Assembly (NCBI GenBank): GCA_030789695.1
Contig: CM061132.1
Coordinates: forward strand, 156,098,817-156,162,816
Length of the DNA: 64,000 bases
DNA from: Scilla litardierei
Taxonomy: Eukaryota; Streptophyta; Magnoliopsida; Asparagales; Asparagaceae
Direction: 5' to 3'
Shown here: positions 23,486 through 35,368 of the stretch, in pieces
How the letters are laid out: each line of letters begins with the position of its first letter
How positions within the stretch are numbered: position 1 is the first letter of the stretch
Program-made: the position numbers and the translations under genes
The notes under the pieces: generated by a model
What the model was told of the DNA's origin: nothing
Databases searched by the model: none
The model's input: only the letters and a program-made list of their open reading frames with translations

Positions 23486-23903
23486 GCTTAATTTCGCAAA
23501 ACTACCTCTCATACTTTCGCTGAATTCCAAAAAAAACTTTCGCTGAATTCCAAAAAAATACCTCTTACTATGATATAATCGTAAAACTATATCATAAAAA
23601 TACTATAAAAATACTCTGAATTTATCATGTTCGATAAACCCTCTAACTTCGTTCATGGAAATTTGAATTGATGAAATTACCCCCACTTTTTCTCTTGAAA
23701 TAATAAAACCCAAAAAACATTATAAAAGTAAGTCAAATGGCTACTTGACCCCTGACCATTACGTGCTCATGTCAAACAAGCTGTTGTCACATTGTGGACT
23801 TTTCTAAAACCTAAAATGAAAGTTTGAGGTAGTTTTGTGATTATATCTATCATAGTAAGAGGTAGATTTTTGAAATTTATGAGGTAGTTTTATGAAATTA
23901 AGC
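23486..23903. mobile_element. MITE with long terminal inverted repeats
   Basis: The left end gcttaatttcgcaaaactac and the right end gtagttttatgaaattaagc are inverted copies. The complementarity extends about 80-90 bp (acctcttactatgat / atcatagtaagaggt). A 21-bp unit (ctttcgctgaattccaaaaaa) is duplicated in the left arm. No TSD could be settled and there is no coding capacity. Confidence 0.7.
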
Positions 23904-24342
23904 ATCTCTTATGTGTCTATGTAAAAAGTAACTTAAATTAATGATTGGGCGTATTCTTTCTCGCTGACTTTTTTGTCATAACCAAAAGTATCTGCATAGT
24001 ATGTATCCAACTAAATCTAAATCCATATCAATGCAGGTGTTGAGTTTGATATTCTAAATGTCTTTATCCCTTTCCGGCGCTTCCAGTATGAAATACTACT
24101 ATGGTAGAACCATAATTGGTTTTTATATGCCCTTTTTACAATCCTATATGAATGGTTTAATTCAGATTAGGATATAAATTCTGTTTATTTTCCTCCCTTT
24201 CTATCAGAATAAAACATAAATATAGACCGACAGCATGAAATTGAATTTGTAAGCAGGAATTAAGAACCTTGCTCTGCTTGAGCATTTGTGAACAATATCA
24301 TTGTTCCTGCTCACATATTCACAGAAAACAAAAGGAATACAA
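23904..24342. other. Short non-coding spacer
   Basis: AT-rich, without ORF or recognised repeat. It ends in the TACAA (24338-24342) that precedes the LTR at 24343. Confidence 0.4.
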
Positions 24343-25871
24343 TGATAGGATCCGGAAGCAAATCTGAAATTATATTAATAAAACAGCAAATAAAAGATAA
24401 ATTGGCTACAATTGATAGGTGTAACCTCCCTTCCAAGACGCCGTTAAGTGAGGACGTCTGCACTCTCCTAGATCTACCTAAAAACTCTCGTAGAATTCTC
24501 TCAAAATATCAATAATCAAGCATAATTATAAATGACGGCTAGACCTAGTTTAAATAAGAAAACCCTCCTTGTAGTACATAAAGCAATCCCCCTGACTTGT
24601 GCGCCAAGCAATTCCTCCATGACTTGTTGTGCGAAAAGTAATTCATCCATGACTTGTTGTGTGCATAGATATTTCCCGTCAAATATCAGTCGCATCACTA
24701 CTTCGTCCCTGAAAATCAACCTTGTCCTCAAGGTGGGGCATGAAGTCCGCGGCGGCCCTACTCCAAGTGCGTGCAAGCCTCCTCCCGGGTCAAAAGGGTA
24801 CAATTGGTCTCCATCGTCGTCAACGACGCCCAGTTGAAAGCCACGGTTGTCGCCAGTCAGATCTGAAGGTCCTCTATACTCAAATCTGAAATGTTGGTGC
24901 TCTGAAGGACCTCGAACAGAAAATCAATGACCTTAGGGCCCACGTCTCCCTCCCGGAAGCTCGAATGTTCACTATCTTGAGCCCAGAAAGTGGAAAACTT
25001 GCTGTCCGGTGCCTCGGAGGGCCTGTCGTCGCCGCTGGCGAGGCGAAAGCCACCATGGGGACCATGCAGGGGCTGTCGGGGCCTGCTGGGCCCCTGCAGG
25101 GGCTGCCGCGCCCCGCCGCCTTCTGGATGCGACCCGTCGCCTTCTTGATGTGACGGCTAGGTTTTTTTTCTTCTTGGGGGTCGCCCTCATCTTCCTCCGT
25201 TGCCTTCAGATCTAGATCTAAAAGATCTGAAATTTGTAGATCTAGGCCTTTCTCGTCCAAAGTTGACGCCTTTTGCCCAACATTAGGGTTTTTGCTGTCG
25301 TTTCCCCATTACGCCAAGAGAAGCTCAATTCGCTCGATCCCTTGCATCATCTCTTGACGCCATTATCTTGGCTCGTGGAAGTATTGCATGTGATCCTCTA
25401 ATTCCTTCGTCGTTAATCTGCAAGGTGGCATCCTTTCCCACTGGATCAAGGAGATGAGTTCAGATATCTTCGGTGTCGCCATGGATCGTCACGTGCTCTG
25501 ATACCAAATTGATAGGATCCGGAAGCAAATCTGAAATTTTATTAAAACAACGAATAAAAAATAAATTGGCTACAATTGATAGGTGTAACCTCCCTCCCAA
25601 GACGCCGTTAAGCGAGGACGTCCGCACCCTCTTAGATCTACCTAAGAACTCTCATAGAATTCTCTCAAAATATCAATAATCAAGCATAATCATAAATGAC
25701 GGCTAGACCTAGTTTAAATAAGAAAACACTCCTTGTAGTGCAGAAAGCAATCCCCCCTGACTTGTTGTGCGGCAAGTAATTTCTCCATGACTTGTTGTGT
25801 GCAAAGTAATTCCTTCATGACTTGTTGTGTGCATAGAGATTACCCATCAAATATCAGTAGCATCACCATCA
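24343..25871 (-). mobile_element. Deleted Ty3/gypsy-like LTR element, non-autonomous, TSD TACAA
   Basis: Two ~360-bp LTRs in direct orientation (24343-about 24703 and 25510-25871) flank only about 800 bp. They start tgataggatccggaagcaaa on + and share gtaacctccc.tcccaagacg and tgacggctagacctagttt. The PBS GCTCTGATACCA (25495-25506, - strand TGGTATCAGAGC) adjoins the right LTR, so the element reads on -. After a short gag-like start (ATG at about 25483 on -, soon stopped) the interior is GC-rich. Near the left LTR on - it encodes PHLEDKVDFQG, which resembles the end of a gypsy integrase/chromodomain protein. TACAA at 24338-24342 and 25872-25876 is a probable TSD. The LTR edges on the inner left side are blurred and the element is old. 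Confidence 0.72.
25495..25506 (-). promoter_or_regulatory. Primer-binding site of the deleted gypsy-like element
   Basis: On - this is TGGTATCAGAGC, three bases from the LTR end at 25510. It is the complement of initiator tRNA-Met. Confidence 0.85.
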
Positions 25872-25876
25872 TACAA

Positions 25877-28278
25877 CTACAGTAGAAGATATATCAGCTT
25901 CTTATCCCCTCTTCTACGCCCTTATTTGGATATGTTTAATTCAGGGAAGGATAACATTTTACTTGTTATAAATGAAACATCCATAAACCCCGAAAAAAAA
26001 ACTCTAAAAAACTGAGTTTATAATAAGAATGGCTCTAAATAGTTTGCTTTGGCCCACGGTTTGCAAATGTTGGGGCTTAATAATGAAATACGGTTATGTA
26101 TGTTGATGTGATATTATGGTGAGTCTTGTCAGCCTAATGCCTGTAAACAACAGGTAATCATATAAAGTTCCTAAATGTGGAAGCATTTGAAGGATATATG
26201 TAAAGCATTTGCTTTCTAATGGCACCGTGACATGTTAACAGATAGTTTTTGCATACTTTACAAGCTTATTTTGACATGACAAATATTTAGAAGCTTGCTT
26301 TTTTGCTTGCAGTAGCTGTTTTCTATCGAGTGGCATGCATGCCCATGCGATATCCGTGTCCTCCAGTCTTTTTTGTAACAAGAATTCCCCAGTGTCATTC
26401 GATTATGAGGCTGATACCGGAAGTTCCTCCATGGCTTTTTTTGTGTGATCTGTTAGTCTCCAGCAGTCCATAAGGATTAGGTTCATCAAATTTCTTCATT
26501 AAACAAAGTTTATCAGAAATATATGAGTTTGGACATGCGCTAGGTATATAATTTGCCAACAGAAATACCACAATTTGTCAAATACATTGGTATTATAATT
26601 ACGGGTGATCGCTACCAACTATTGTGACACTCGCGGAACAAATCCTGCTAATTCCATGATATCCCAAAATGATACATCACACACTGAGATTGCCAATGTT
26701 AAAGAGCATGTGGTTTTGCTATAAATTGCTTGCTGGTTGAGGGAATGCAGATGAAGTTTGATACCATCATTTTCTGCACATGACACCAATCCTTCCATCA
26801 TTGTGAGACTGCTGGGGGTTGATGTCGGTCTGTTATCATGTAGATGATCGAGGAGTATATTTATGTTTATTCCTACTTTACTTGGAAAATAGTATGATTT
26901 GTGTGAAATTACAAAATCATAACAGCTGTTCAAGACGTGGTCGTGGTGGATATCAAGTATACGTTGATATTATGTGTTTAAGCTTCTTGTATCTCATGGA
27001 AGGGTTTTGTAAATTAAACTGCAGCTGATGGTCTCTGGTTGTGCTGTTTGCCTGCAGGTTTACAAGTTGAATATCAACAAATTAGCTGTGTTCATCTAAA
27101 TTTGTGTGCGATATGTCCAGTCAGTTTATTTTGAAGGGCTAAACAGCAAAATTTGGTGAAGGGTAAGGTAGCGATATATCGCTAACTTATCCACTAATGG
27201 TGGACAACTTGCCATCTGATTGCAAGTTTACAGATGTTGATGCCGCTGCAATGGTAAGAATGCAGAGTGATTGGCTGTAGTTATCCGAGCAACGGGTCTC
27301 ACTTGCTCTCTGCAGCCAGAACATATTTTGGTCCAAAAAGAGAAACAGAATCAGCTGGTGCCTCTGAGATTTTTGCAGTAAATTGTAGAACAGAGTGGTC
27401 TAAATGCAGAGCTTTCGCTTGTCAGCGGGCCGAGTGAATGAAATGTCATACGATTTCCTTTTCCTTTCTGTTTTCTTGAGTGAAAATTTTTTGATGTGTT
27501 TTAGAATCTTGACGAAATTGCGGCCAGTGCCAGTTTTCTTACCTCCAGGCAGTTTTTTTATTTTAGTTTATTCATAACCATGGTCTTTGATTTTTGAACT
27601 TCATGAGGCAAAATCTAAATATCAAATACAGCCTAATCTTTTTTGCTTGTTGATCAAGTGATATGACAAGCACCGTAAATTTCCAACATCTTGATGTGTG
27701 AGTAAATAATATAAAGACTGAAATTTTTTTTTGGCATGTCTACAATCTACGATATTTATTAAGAGAAAACGATGTTATGAGTGAATTTTTTTTTAAAAAA
27801 TAAAAATGTACAGAGAAGTGAGCATAGGATACATACGAGAAGACAGCTAACTGCATTATTAATTTAGAAACGTCCCCATGCGTGGTACTAATTGCTGGTC
27901 CTCGCTTTAATCACGAATCCTTTCTTTCTCTTTTTCTTTGCTTTTGCTTTTTATTTATGCCTCTTTTAATTGATTTAAATGTTAAATCATCCTAATCTGT
28001 TTCCATTAAATAAACCTATGAAAAAAATCTCTTCCGAATTCTCACCACCTAAATTCTAAATATGAATCAGCCCCAATTCGAAAAATAAATTAATTTGAAA
28101 AAAATTGAAGTATGTACATGCAACACAAAAAAAGATGCAACGATGCGTCACGGATCTTAATTTTCATATATCCGCCTCCTCATTCTTCTTCTTTATAAAC
28201 AAAACCAACATTGATTACTTACTCAGCTCAAGGTATAAAATGGAAATACTACAGATCACACGAAACAAAGAAAAGGCC
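25877..28278. other. Intergenic sequence, no gene recognised
   Basis: Mostly AT-rich single-copy-looking sequence. The stretch 27000-27450 has a possible 3' splice site (ttgcctgcag at about 27048-27057) and mixed composition that could be untranslated exon sequence, but nothing decides it. No RNA gene or transposon was recognised. Confidence 0.35.
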
Positions 28279-28692
28279 CTAGCAGGGCAGAGATTTGCGG
28301 GCGGCAGCAGCATACAAGGAGGGCCCAGCAGCGGGCAAGAAAGAAGACTTATACTTGGAGGGCGCAGGCCCAGGCCCAGGAGAAGAAGGGGTGACCTGCA
28401 GGAACAAGTAATTCCCTGCAAACAGATCTCCAACGTACGGCCTCGCTTCCTTCAACCTCCTCACCACTCTCCTCACCAACACCTTCACTCCCCTGGCCTT
28501 TCTCTTCAGCAGACGCCTCAGCCCTGCGATTCGGACCCTCGGCCGCCCCCACCGCCGTCGCCCGAGCCTAATCACCCAGCTTCTACTGCCCGCGACGGGC
28601 CGGTGCCTTGCTCGATCCCCCTCGCCATCTTCTTCGATGCTAAAATGGAGCTTCTGGAGCTTTTGGTAGGAGAACTTGAAGGAGGACGACAT
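28279..28692 (-). CDS. Small conserved plant protein of unknown function
   Basis: 137 residues from ATG 28692 to TAG 28281-28279 without introns. The N-terminus is MSSSFKFSYQKLQ. The centre is strongly basic (LGRRRWGRPRVRI, LRRLLKRKARGVKVLVRRVV). It is followed by RLKEARPYVGDLFAGNYLFLQV, which I recognise as the signature (..GDLFAGNY.F.QV..) of a family of short uncharacterised plant proteins. No signal peptide, transmembrane helix or catalytic motif is visible. The Arg-rich amphipathic segment could bind nucleic acid or membranes, but no function is known to me. It is transcribed away from the ESF2-type gene 630 bp to the right. The overlapping + ORF (28105-28767) is a shadow. Confidence 0.75.
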   Translation of the reverse strand: MSSSFKFSYQKLQKLHFSIEEDGEGDRARHRPVAGSRSWVIRLGRRRWGRPRVRIAGLRRLLKRKARGVKVLVRRVVRRLKEARPYVGDLFAGNYLFLQVTPSSPGPGPAPSKYKSSFLPAAGPSLYAAAARKSLPC

Positions 28693-29322
28693 TGCCTTTG
28701 TTTTGATTTTGGAATGAGAATTTTTGGTGTGTGTTGCTTTTGTTTTTCTTGTTTCGTGATGTCATAAAGAGAGCGCTGGGAGAGGTTGTTGGGGGTTATT
28801 TTAATGCTGGAGAGTGACTCCACTTGCCCTGAGAATTAGCGGTGTCGGTTACAACGCGATTCGGGTCGGGTTGTCTATGTAAGCTTTTCCGCTCCTGACA
28901 GGACGGAACCGGCCCGAACCGGCCCGAACCGGCAAAACCCTAAGTTTTATTCCCCTCCGTTTTCAGCCAAAACGAGATCCCCTCTGCTTTCCTTCTTCGT
29001 GACACCCAGACCTCCGACCACCGCAACCCATCAACCCACCGCCTCTTCTCCGATCGCCCTCCTCAAGAGTCCGCAGCCACGACCCCCATCCCTCGTCAAA
29101 ACAACCCCTCCCGCCACCCTTTCTTCCAGCATCACCCAACGCCGTGTCGTCTCACGGCGGCCCCTCATCACAAGCCCAGGCCTCGCACACACCTCCGAAC
29201 GCCGCCTCACCCTTGTTCGCTCCGACGTCACCTGCATCTTTTTCCTTGCTTCTCCTCGTTACTTCTTTTTGAATTCTTCTTTTTTTCCCCCTTCGTCTTC
29301 TGCTTCATTAGCTTCAATTGAG
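28693..29322. promoter_or_regulatory. Shared divergent promoter region with telo-box
   Basis: This 630-bp region separates two head-to-head start codons (28692 on -, 29323 on +). It contains AAACCCTAA (28935-28943), the telo-box common in plant ribosome-biogenesis and translation gene promoters. Just before it are three near-perfect 10-bp repeats of ccggcccgaa (28904-28932). CT-rich 5' UTR sequence follows up to 29322. Confidence 0.6.
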
Positions 29323-29533
29323 ATGGCTGAATCGATCGGGAAAAATGAATATACCGAGAGCCTCAAAATTAGGAGAAAGAAACGACTGCGAAAGAATTTA
29401 GACGACGCCGGCGTTGCCGATAAGCGCGGGGTTTGCTATTTGAGTAGGGTTCCGCCTCACATGGATCCTTCAAATCTCCGTCAGTTGCTCTCCAATTTCG
29501 GTGAGATTCAGCGCATATACTTGGCTCCCGAAG
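29323..29533 (+). CDS. ESF2/ABT1-type pre-rRNA processing protein, exon 1 only
   Basis: ATG 29323 begins MAESIGKNEY..; a basic stretch LKIRRKKRLRKN is followed by DKRGVCYLSRVPPHMDPSNL and FGEIQRIYLAPE. This is the start of the RRM-like domain of the ESF2/ABT1 family (ABT1 in animals, Esf2 in yeast), nucleolar proteins of the small-subunit processome that assist U3-dependent 18S rRNA maturation. The donor is cccgaag/gtaatt in phase 1. The next expected exon is not found in 29534-31834, nor in the visible sequence after the gap. Either the gene continues in the missing sequence or beyond the transposon cluster, or it is truncated. The telo-box upstream fits the role. Confidence 0.85.
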
Positions 29534-30608
29534 GTAATTCGTTTTATTTAATTTTTTGTAAAATTTGTTGCCTTGATTTTCGTTCGGTTCATTTTATTCC
29601 TGAGAACTGAAAGCAAGGGTTAATTTTTAGTGATAACTACGTAGATATGAATAAATAGTTCACCTTACGATAGAATACATAGCCGCAATCAATGCAACAT
29701 TGTATGTCGAATCATATTTAGCTCATGGAATGAGTTATATGAGAAAAATACTTCCACATATCATGAAACTAAGGGAAAGTTTGTACTTTGGAAACAAAAG
29801 AGACGCACCTTCCAGTTCCAGCTGAAGTAGAAGAATTCAAATTGATTCCTCACAGATCTTTCTTCTGTTTCTCGTTACTTGAGAGAAAATAAGTTGGTGG
29901 AGCGACCAACTGTTTAGCTTCTGTCAGGGTTATACAACATTGAACCTCGTTCCTGATGGTTAAGGTTTTTTCAAGTCCTTGGTTATGTTACCGGGTAAAT
30001 TTTATTTAAAATGGTCTTGGAGACTCGATGTTTCATTTAATGAAAGCAGTAAAATGTGTGTAAAAAGAACAAAAATGCAAGATTATATTGCATATATGCT
30101 TGATGATGCTTGAGTAATAAAGTTTAGTATATTAATCTTATGAAGTAGGTTTGTTAAAACCATAAAACGTTGAGTATGGTAACTGTGAAATCTATCTCAG
30201 TCAGATGTTTTCGATCTATGATCTTTTACATGCTGGCGATCCCGTGGCTCGGATGCTTCTTCCCACGGTACAAATGGATCTGGGATACATGCTTTTAGCT
30301 AATGTCTCTAGCTGACCCCAAATTTGACATATAGGCTTTGTTGCTACAGTTGCTATAACTATGGGTTCCCATCAATTCTATTGTTTGGAATTATTGTCAT
30401 TAAAATGAAGCTCGGACACTTCATAACGAGTGTCATGTCTAAGTTGGATACGTGTTGGAGACTAACACTTGCACAAAACTCGCCAGACACGTATTAAACA
30501 CTTTAAAGCATATGCACTTTTGAAAACCCAAAAAGATACGTGTCAGAGCCATGTCAACCTTAAATAAAACCTAAAAAAATCATGTGTCAGACGCGTTAAA
30601 GCCACATG

Positions 30609-30610
<2 letters not shown>

Positions 30611-30661
<51 letters not shown>
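30611..30661. repeat. (AT)n microsatellite, ~25 units
   Basis: An uninterrupted alternating AT run of about 50 bp, a likely length polymorphism and assembly weak point. Confidence 0.9.
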
Positions 30662-30663
<2 letters not shown>

Positions 30664-30694
30664 CTTCTCAGCTAAGTGGATATGATGTCAACAA

Positions 30695-30950
30695 AGTCTG
30701 AACTTCGCTTGAACTATCACTTGAACTATCGCTTGAACTAATCTAGATTTCGATTTAATTTAGGATGTTTTGTTTGATTTCTTTACTCTATTAAAAGCTG
30801 TGTTTTTAATGAAATTTTTTGTTGTATACCTTTCATTTAAATAGAACACATCTTAATCACTTTATGTTTTGATGAGTTGATATATAGAAACCTGTATGCA
30901 CCTACACAGTTGCATCATTGTGACCAAGTATCCTACTCAATTAGAATTTT
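30695..30950. repeat. Direct repeat, first copy (second at 31600-31834)
   Basis: Both copies begin with iterated acttgaacta and share tttgatttc.tta.t, aatgaaattttttgttgt-like, atagaacacat.ct..tcacttt and gtatcctact.aat.agaat. The second copy is cut by the N gap at 31835. Confidence 0.75.
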
Positions 30951-31599
30951 CTACATCCATATGTACGTATCATGTCGCATCAGTGTCCCATGTTAGTGTC
31001 GGTCCTTATGTAAATTCCTGTTTTCTTTAACATTATTTGGTATTAGCTATAGAACATCAATCATGCTTTGTGGGTGAATTTCAAACTTATTAATGCAATA
31101 TTATTTTTGTACTCTTTGTTTGTGCCATTGGGTTGTGAGACGCTAGAGGGTTTCTGTTAATTGTAAATGTGCAAAGCTGCATGCTTATGTCAGTTCAGCC
31201 TTATATTATTGAACCTATATGTAGATTTGAGGCTTATTGTATGGGTGTTTATAAAAGTAATTCATATAATAGTATGTGGCATTATTATGATTTGCATGAG
31301 GCAAGCCTTTGTTTAATTTGTATGTCAGCAGTTGTGCAAATGTGTAGTCATCTTGGTTTCATATTAGAATTGATATTGTTTGCTTTCAACTTACCTTTTC
31401 CAGATATTTGTTCTTGACAATTGGTTAAATTTTATTTTCTTGACCTTAGATTATTTATAGATATATGATTAGCTCCCAACCACTCATACTTATGTCACTG
31501 TCACAACTGCTCACTCTTATATGTTACTCTCACAATCACTCACAATCATGCAACTCTATCTCCCAACTACTCACACTTACGACATCTTTAACACAACAA

Positions 31600-31834
31600 A
31601 GTTTAAACATTACTTGAACTATTACTTGAACTAAGATTCTGTTTATTTTTTTGAAGGATATTCTTTTGATTTCATTACTAAATTACAAACTTTGTGGTTT
31701 TGTCAATGAAATTTTATGTTGTTTTCTTTTTATTTTAAATAGAACACATTCTAGTCACTTTGATGTGTATGATATATTGATATCTGTACGCACATTCAAA
31801 TCGTGTTTGTCCCCGTATCCTACTTAATAAGAAT
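31600..31834. repeat. Direct repeat, second copy, truncated by the gap
   Basis: This copy runs into the gap at its gtatcctacttaataagaat, the same place where copy one ends with gtatcctactcaattagaat. The assembly therefore broke inside or at the end of a repeat. Confidence 0.75.
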
Positions 31835-32334
31835 NNNNNNNNNNNNNNNNNNNNNNNNNNNNNNNNNNNNNNNNNNNNNNNNNNNNNNNNNNNNNNNNNN
31901 NNNNNNNNNNNNNNNNNNNNNNNNNNNNNNNNNNNNNNNNNNNNNNNNNNNNNNNNNNNNNNNNNNNNNNNNNNNNNNNNNNNNNNNNNNNNNNNNNNNN
32001 NNNNNNNNNNNNNNNNNNNNNNNNNNNNNNNNNNNNNNNNNNNNNNNNNNNNNNNNNNNNNNNNNNNNNNNNNNNNNNNNNNNNNNNNNNNNNNNNNNNN
32101 NNNNNNNNNNNNNNNNNNNNNNNNNNNNNNNNNNNNNNNNNNNNNNNNNNNNNNNNNNNNNNNNNNNNNNNNNNNNNNNNNNNNNNNNNNNNNNNNNNNN
32201 NNNNNNNNNNNNNNNNNNNNNNNNNNNNNNNNNNNNNNNNNNNNNNNNNNNNNNNNNNNNNNNNNNNNNNNNNNNNNNNNNNNNNNNNNNNNNNNNNNNN
32301 NNNNNNNNNNNNNNNNNNNNNNNNNNNNNNNNNN
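31835..32334. other. Assembly gap, 500 N
   Basis: Exactly 500 N, a conventional placeholder length, so the true size is unknown. ORFs spanning it are artefacts. Confidence 0.98.
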
Positions 32335-32721
32335 ATTAAAGGCTCGGACGTTGCCCTCTAACGTTCTGCCTATAAGTACTCTCTCGGACTTTGGGAGATG
32401 TGGACTCATTCTCAGATAACTTCTCACACACAATTTCTCGGATCAATCTCTTTTTCCTACAATCTCCGGTCAGGTACTCCTACACTCAGGATCTGCTCCG
32501 ACCTAACATTCTGTATTTTCTTCCAACAGATTGGTCATAATTACCCTGATCCTCCTTTGAGTCACCATCTGACTTAAGTATCGGAGGGGATTAGGTTGGA
32601 CCACATATCCGACCATCCCTGAAGAGCTCTGTGTTGCAGGAAGCGAAAAGGAACCCGGAGTCCGATTGGAAATAGCTTGTGCCGGACTGATATAGCTCGG
32701 AACTGTTGGGGATAGTTCGGT
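32335..32721 (+). mobile_element. Tat-type Ty3/gypsy LTR, first visible piece
   Basis: LTR-like text on + has a TATA-like cctataagtactctctcgg (about 32370) and the sequence ctgacttaagtatcggaggg (32570-32589), a kind of word I associate with Tat-lineage LTRs. The LTR is interrupted at 32721 by the Tekay-like element. It continues at 42719-42740, is interrupted again by the Sirevirus, and ends at 52989-53260 next to its PBS region. Its 5' end is in the gap. Confidence 0.6.
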
Positions 32722-35323
32722 TGTAACGCCCCGCTTCCCAAAACGACGGAAGCGAGAGCGTTACTGAGGTTCGCTTGAACCGGAGCGGTGAAACTCAGGT
32801 TCATGAAGCGTCTGTGGTAAAACGCAAGGGCAGGTCCTTTGCACGCTTTTCAGAACAACCAGGATTATTCATACATTACAAGCCACATCCAGAAATAATA
32901 AACGTCCGTACATGAAATGAAGACAACAAGCCTCAGCTGGGCCGAAATACAACAATAATAACGTACACACAACAACGGAAAGCAAACTACGGCAAGCAGC
33001 AATGGAATAGCCCACTAGTTCTCCGCAGGGAGAAACTCGGCGTCTACAGCGAACTCCTGACTCTCCAAGTCAGGTGTCTCGGAAGGAACCTCCTGATACT
33101 CAAGCTCGGGATCTGACATACATCCAAAAACATGAATGTATGTCAGCAAGGGTCTGCAAGAAGATGTTAGAACCCGAGGCAAGATATACAAATTTACACT
33201 GAATTTAAGAGGCAATTATAATTTAAACGAGATAACAATAAAAGTTTGAGCATGCTGATTTTAAAGTAAATACATCCTAACATGCAGTTCTAAACAATTT
33301 GACAAGTAAAGTAAAGCATGTCGTTGTCATAGAGGTAACAATTTCACTTTGCAAGTTTCAAGTTAGTGTCACACATCTATAATAGGGTTCTCGCCGGTAG
33401 GACGTGATGAGTGGGTCGTTCTTCACACGGGGGCTTACCGTGCTTGGCGCTAACCCACCGCATACGGGTGGTGCCCTTGAAGAGAGTACCCCGTCATACA
33501 CCTAGTGGCCGCACAACCCTAACCCCACCCCAATATTTGTGCTGGAACACGAGCCAGCCTAGTCAACTCACATGACATCACGAAAGTCACGATTTCACCT
33601 TTGAGGCGCACGATTTCACTATGTCACTCTCTTGTTAGTCATTTTGAGACATGCAGCAATTTAAATAATATGACTATTTATCTCTACGCAATAATTTCCA
33701 TGGTTACAAGAATATCGAGCAATATTTACAACAATTTAACAGAAGTACTGGGTGTGAGATTTAACAAGTACGACATATAAACGGAGTTATGGAACTTTGC
33801 ATGCAGAAAACTAAAGAGCGTTAAAATTCACAAATTCACTATAAATTGCATACTTGCCTGTTTTCGGTGATTTTGGGTTTGTCCCGACGGGTACTTCGTT
33901 ACGGTATGCCCGGTTTTCTGTTTTAGTTAAACAAATCAATGAATTAGATATTTGTGAATCAAGTAAAATATTACGTTAACCCCCCCTGAATTGGGTACGA
34001 TCGATTTTATTCAGGTCACAGGCTAGGGTGGTGTTCGTATTAGGTTATAACAACATGATACACCTATTTCATACAAATACCCTAACAAGTTAATACTAAC
34101 ATCTAACTAACGAGTTGGACTAACAAATTATCATTTAAAATTAACACTGGCCTAATTACAAACTACTTATAAAGATAAGTTCATGGTTAACATCTCAAAT
34201 AATCGTACACCTACCCCACCTACCTCTATCATGACTAAAGGTAAATATAACAATAACAAGTTATAAATTCTCTCTCTCCTCATTTCCTTATTCTATCTCT
34301 CTTCCTTTCTCTGTCTCACTGTCTTCTCCACTCTTTCTTTCTTTCATTTTTTTTCATTTCATTTTTTTTGATAACATTCCAAGTTTTGCAGCAAGGGAAA
34401 GAGTTCACGTAAGCAAAGGGGCAGAGACACCCACGCACGCACGCAAGGGAGTGAGGAGCGACGTACGGTGGCAGGCGGCGCACCCCAGGCGGCGGCGGCG
34501 GCTCTCCGGCAGCGCAGGGGCGACGGGGGCGGTTGAACGGCGGACAGCGGCGCCTCACGGCGGCGGCGTCGTCGTCCTGGTGCTCCGGGCGGCGGGGAGG
34601 CGTGAGCTGAGGGTGGAGGAGGAGGGGGCCGGCCTTGGGTGAGGGAGGAGGAGGAAGGAGGAAGAAGATTGGAGATGGAGATTTGATTATTTTGGGGTTT
34701 TGTAAGGACTGAAATTTGATCTTAGATCTGAGATTTGCCTCTCTCTTTCTCTGTTTTGAATTTTGATTTGAGGTTGAACTCGAAATGGGTTTGATTTCAG
34801 ATTTTGGATCTGAATTTGTAAAGGATTTGGGATACTGATTTTGGGGAAGATGATGGTGGTTGTTCCTCGCTGTGGTTGTTGTTGAAATACAACAGGGAGG
34901 GGGCAGCTTGATGGGGGGAGTTGGACGTGGGGGGAGTTTCATTACGTATGTTGGATCTCACCAATAATTTGGTGAGAAGAAATGCTGTAGGGTTAGGGTT
35001 GAGGTAAGGTAAATTTGCAAGAGTAATTTAGTTATTTAATGATTTAATTAGTTAGAGGTAGTAAGAAATTAACTTTTAATTAAATTAATTAAGTGGAATG
35101 TAAAAGTAAATTAAGTATTTAGCAATTTGTAATTAGTAGGATAATCAAGTTAATGTAACGTGCTTAAAATTAATAGTCAATTATGATGACATGGTAAAAC
35201 GAAAAAGGATACGCACTCGTGATGACGCACAAATATAGAACTCGCGCACGAAAACATCCGGATAGTCAAGACGAAAATACTGGCACACACAAATAATACG
35301 CCTAGAAAATACTGGCCGTTACA
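32722..35323 (-). repeat. 3' LTR of the Tekay-like element (2602 bp)
   Basis: It contains a GC-rich block (about 34430-34640) and a pyrimidine-rich tract (34270-34370). The - ORF 34316-34942 in it (Pro/Arg-rich) is repeated with changes in the other LTR and looks like leader composition, not a protein. Confidence 0.92.
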
Positions 35324-35368
35324 CTCTACCCACCTTAAGAAAAGTTCCGCCCTCGGAATTCTTATCCG

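Larger units (their letters stand above)
29534..31834 (+). other. First intron of the ESF2-type gene up to the gap
   Basis: AT-rich, without recognisable exon. It contains an (AT)n microsatellite and a direct repeat (both listed separately). The short ORF at 31169-31417 has no recognised domain. Confidence 0.6.

Noticed and set aside
28105..28767. 220-codon ORF on + over the small conserved gene
   Set aside because: The - strand frame carries the recognised GDLFAGNY family signature; the + frame is its shadow.
31735..32433. Open reading frames on both strands spanning the N gap
   Set aside because: They exist only because N codons are read as open; the flanking real sequence has no coding signal.
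34316..34942. 208-codon ORF on - in the Tekay-like 3' LTR
   Set aside because: Low-complexity Pro/Arg/Lys protein without a domain. The copy in the other LTR is altered by indels in repeats, so it is leader sequence, not a gene.
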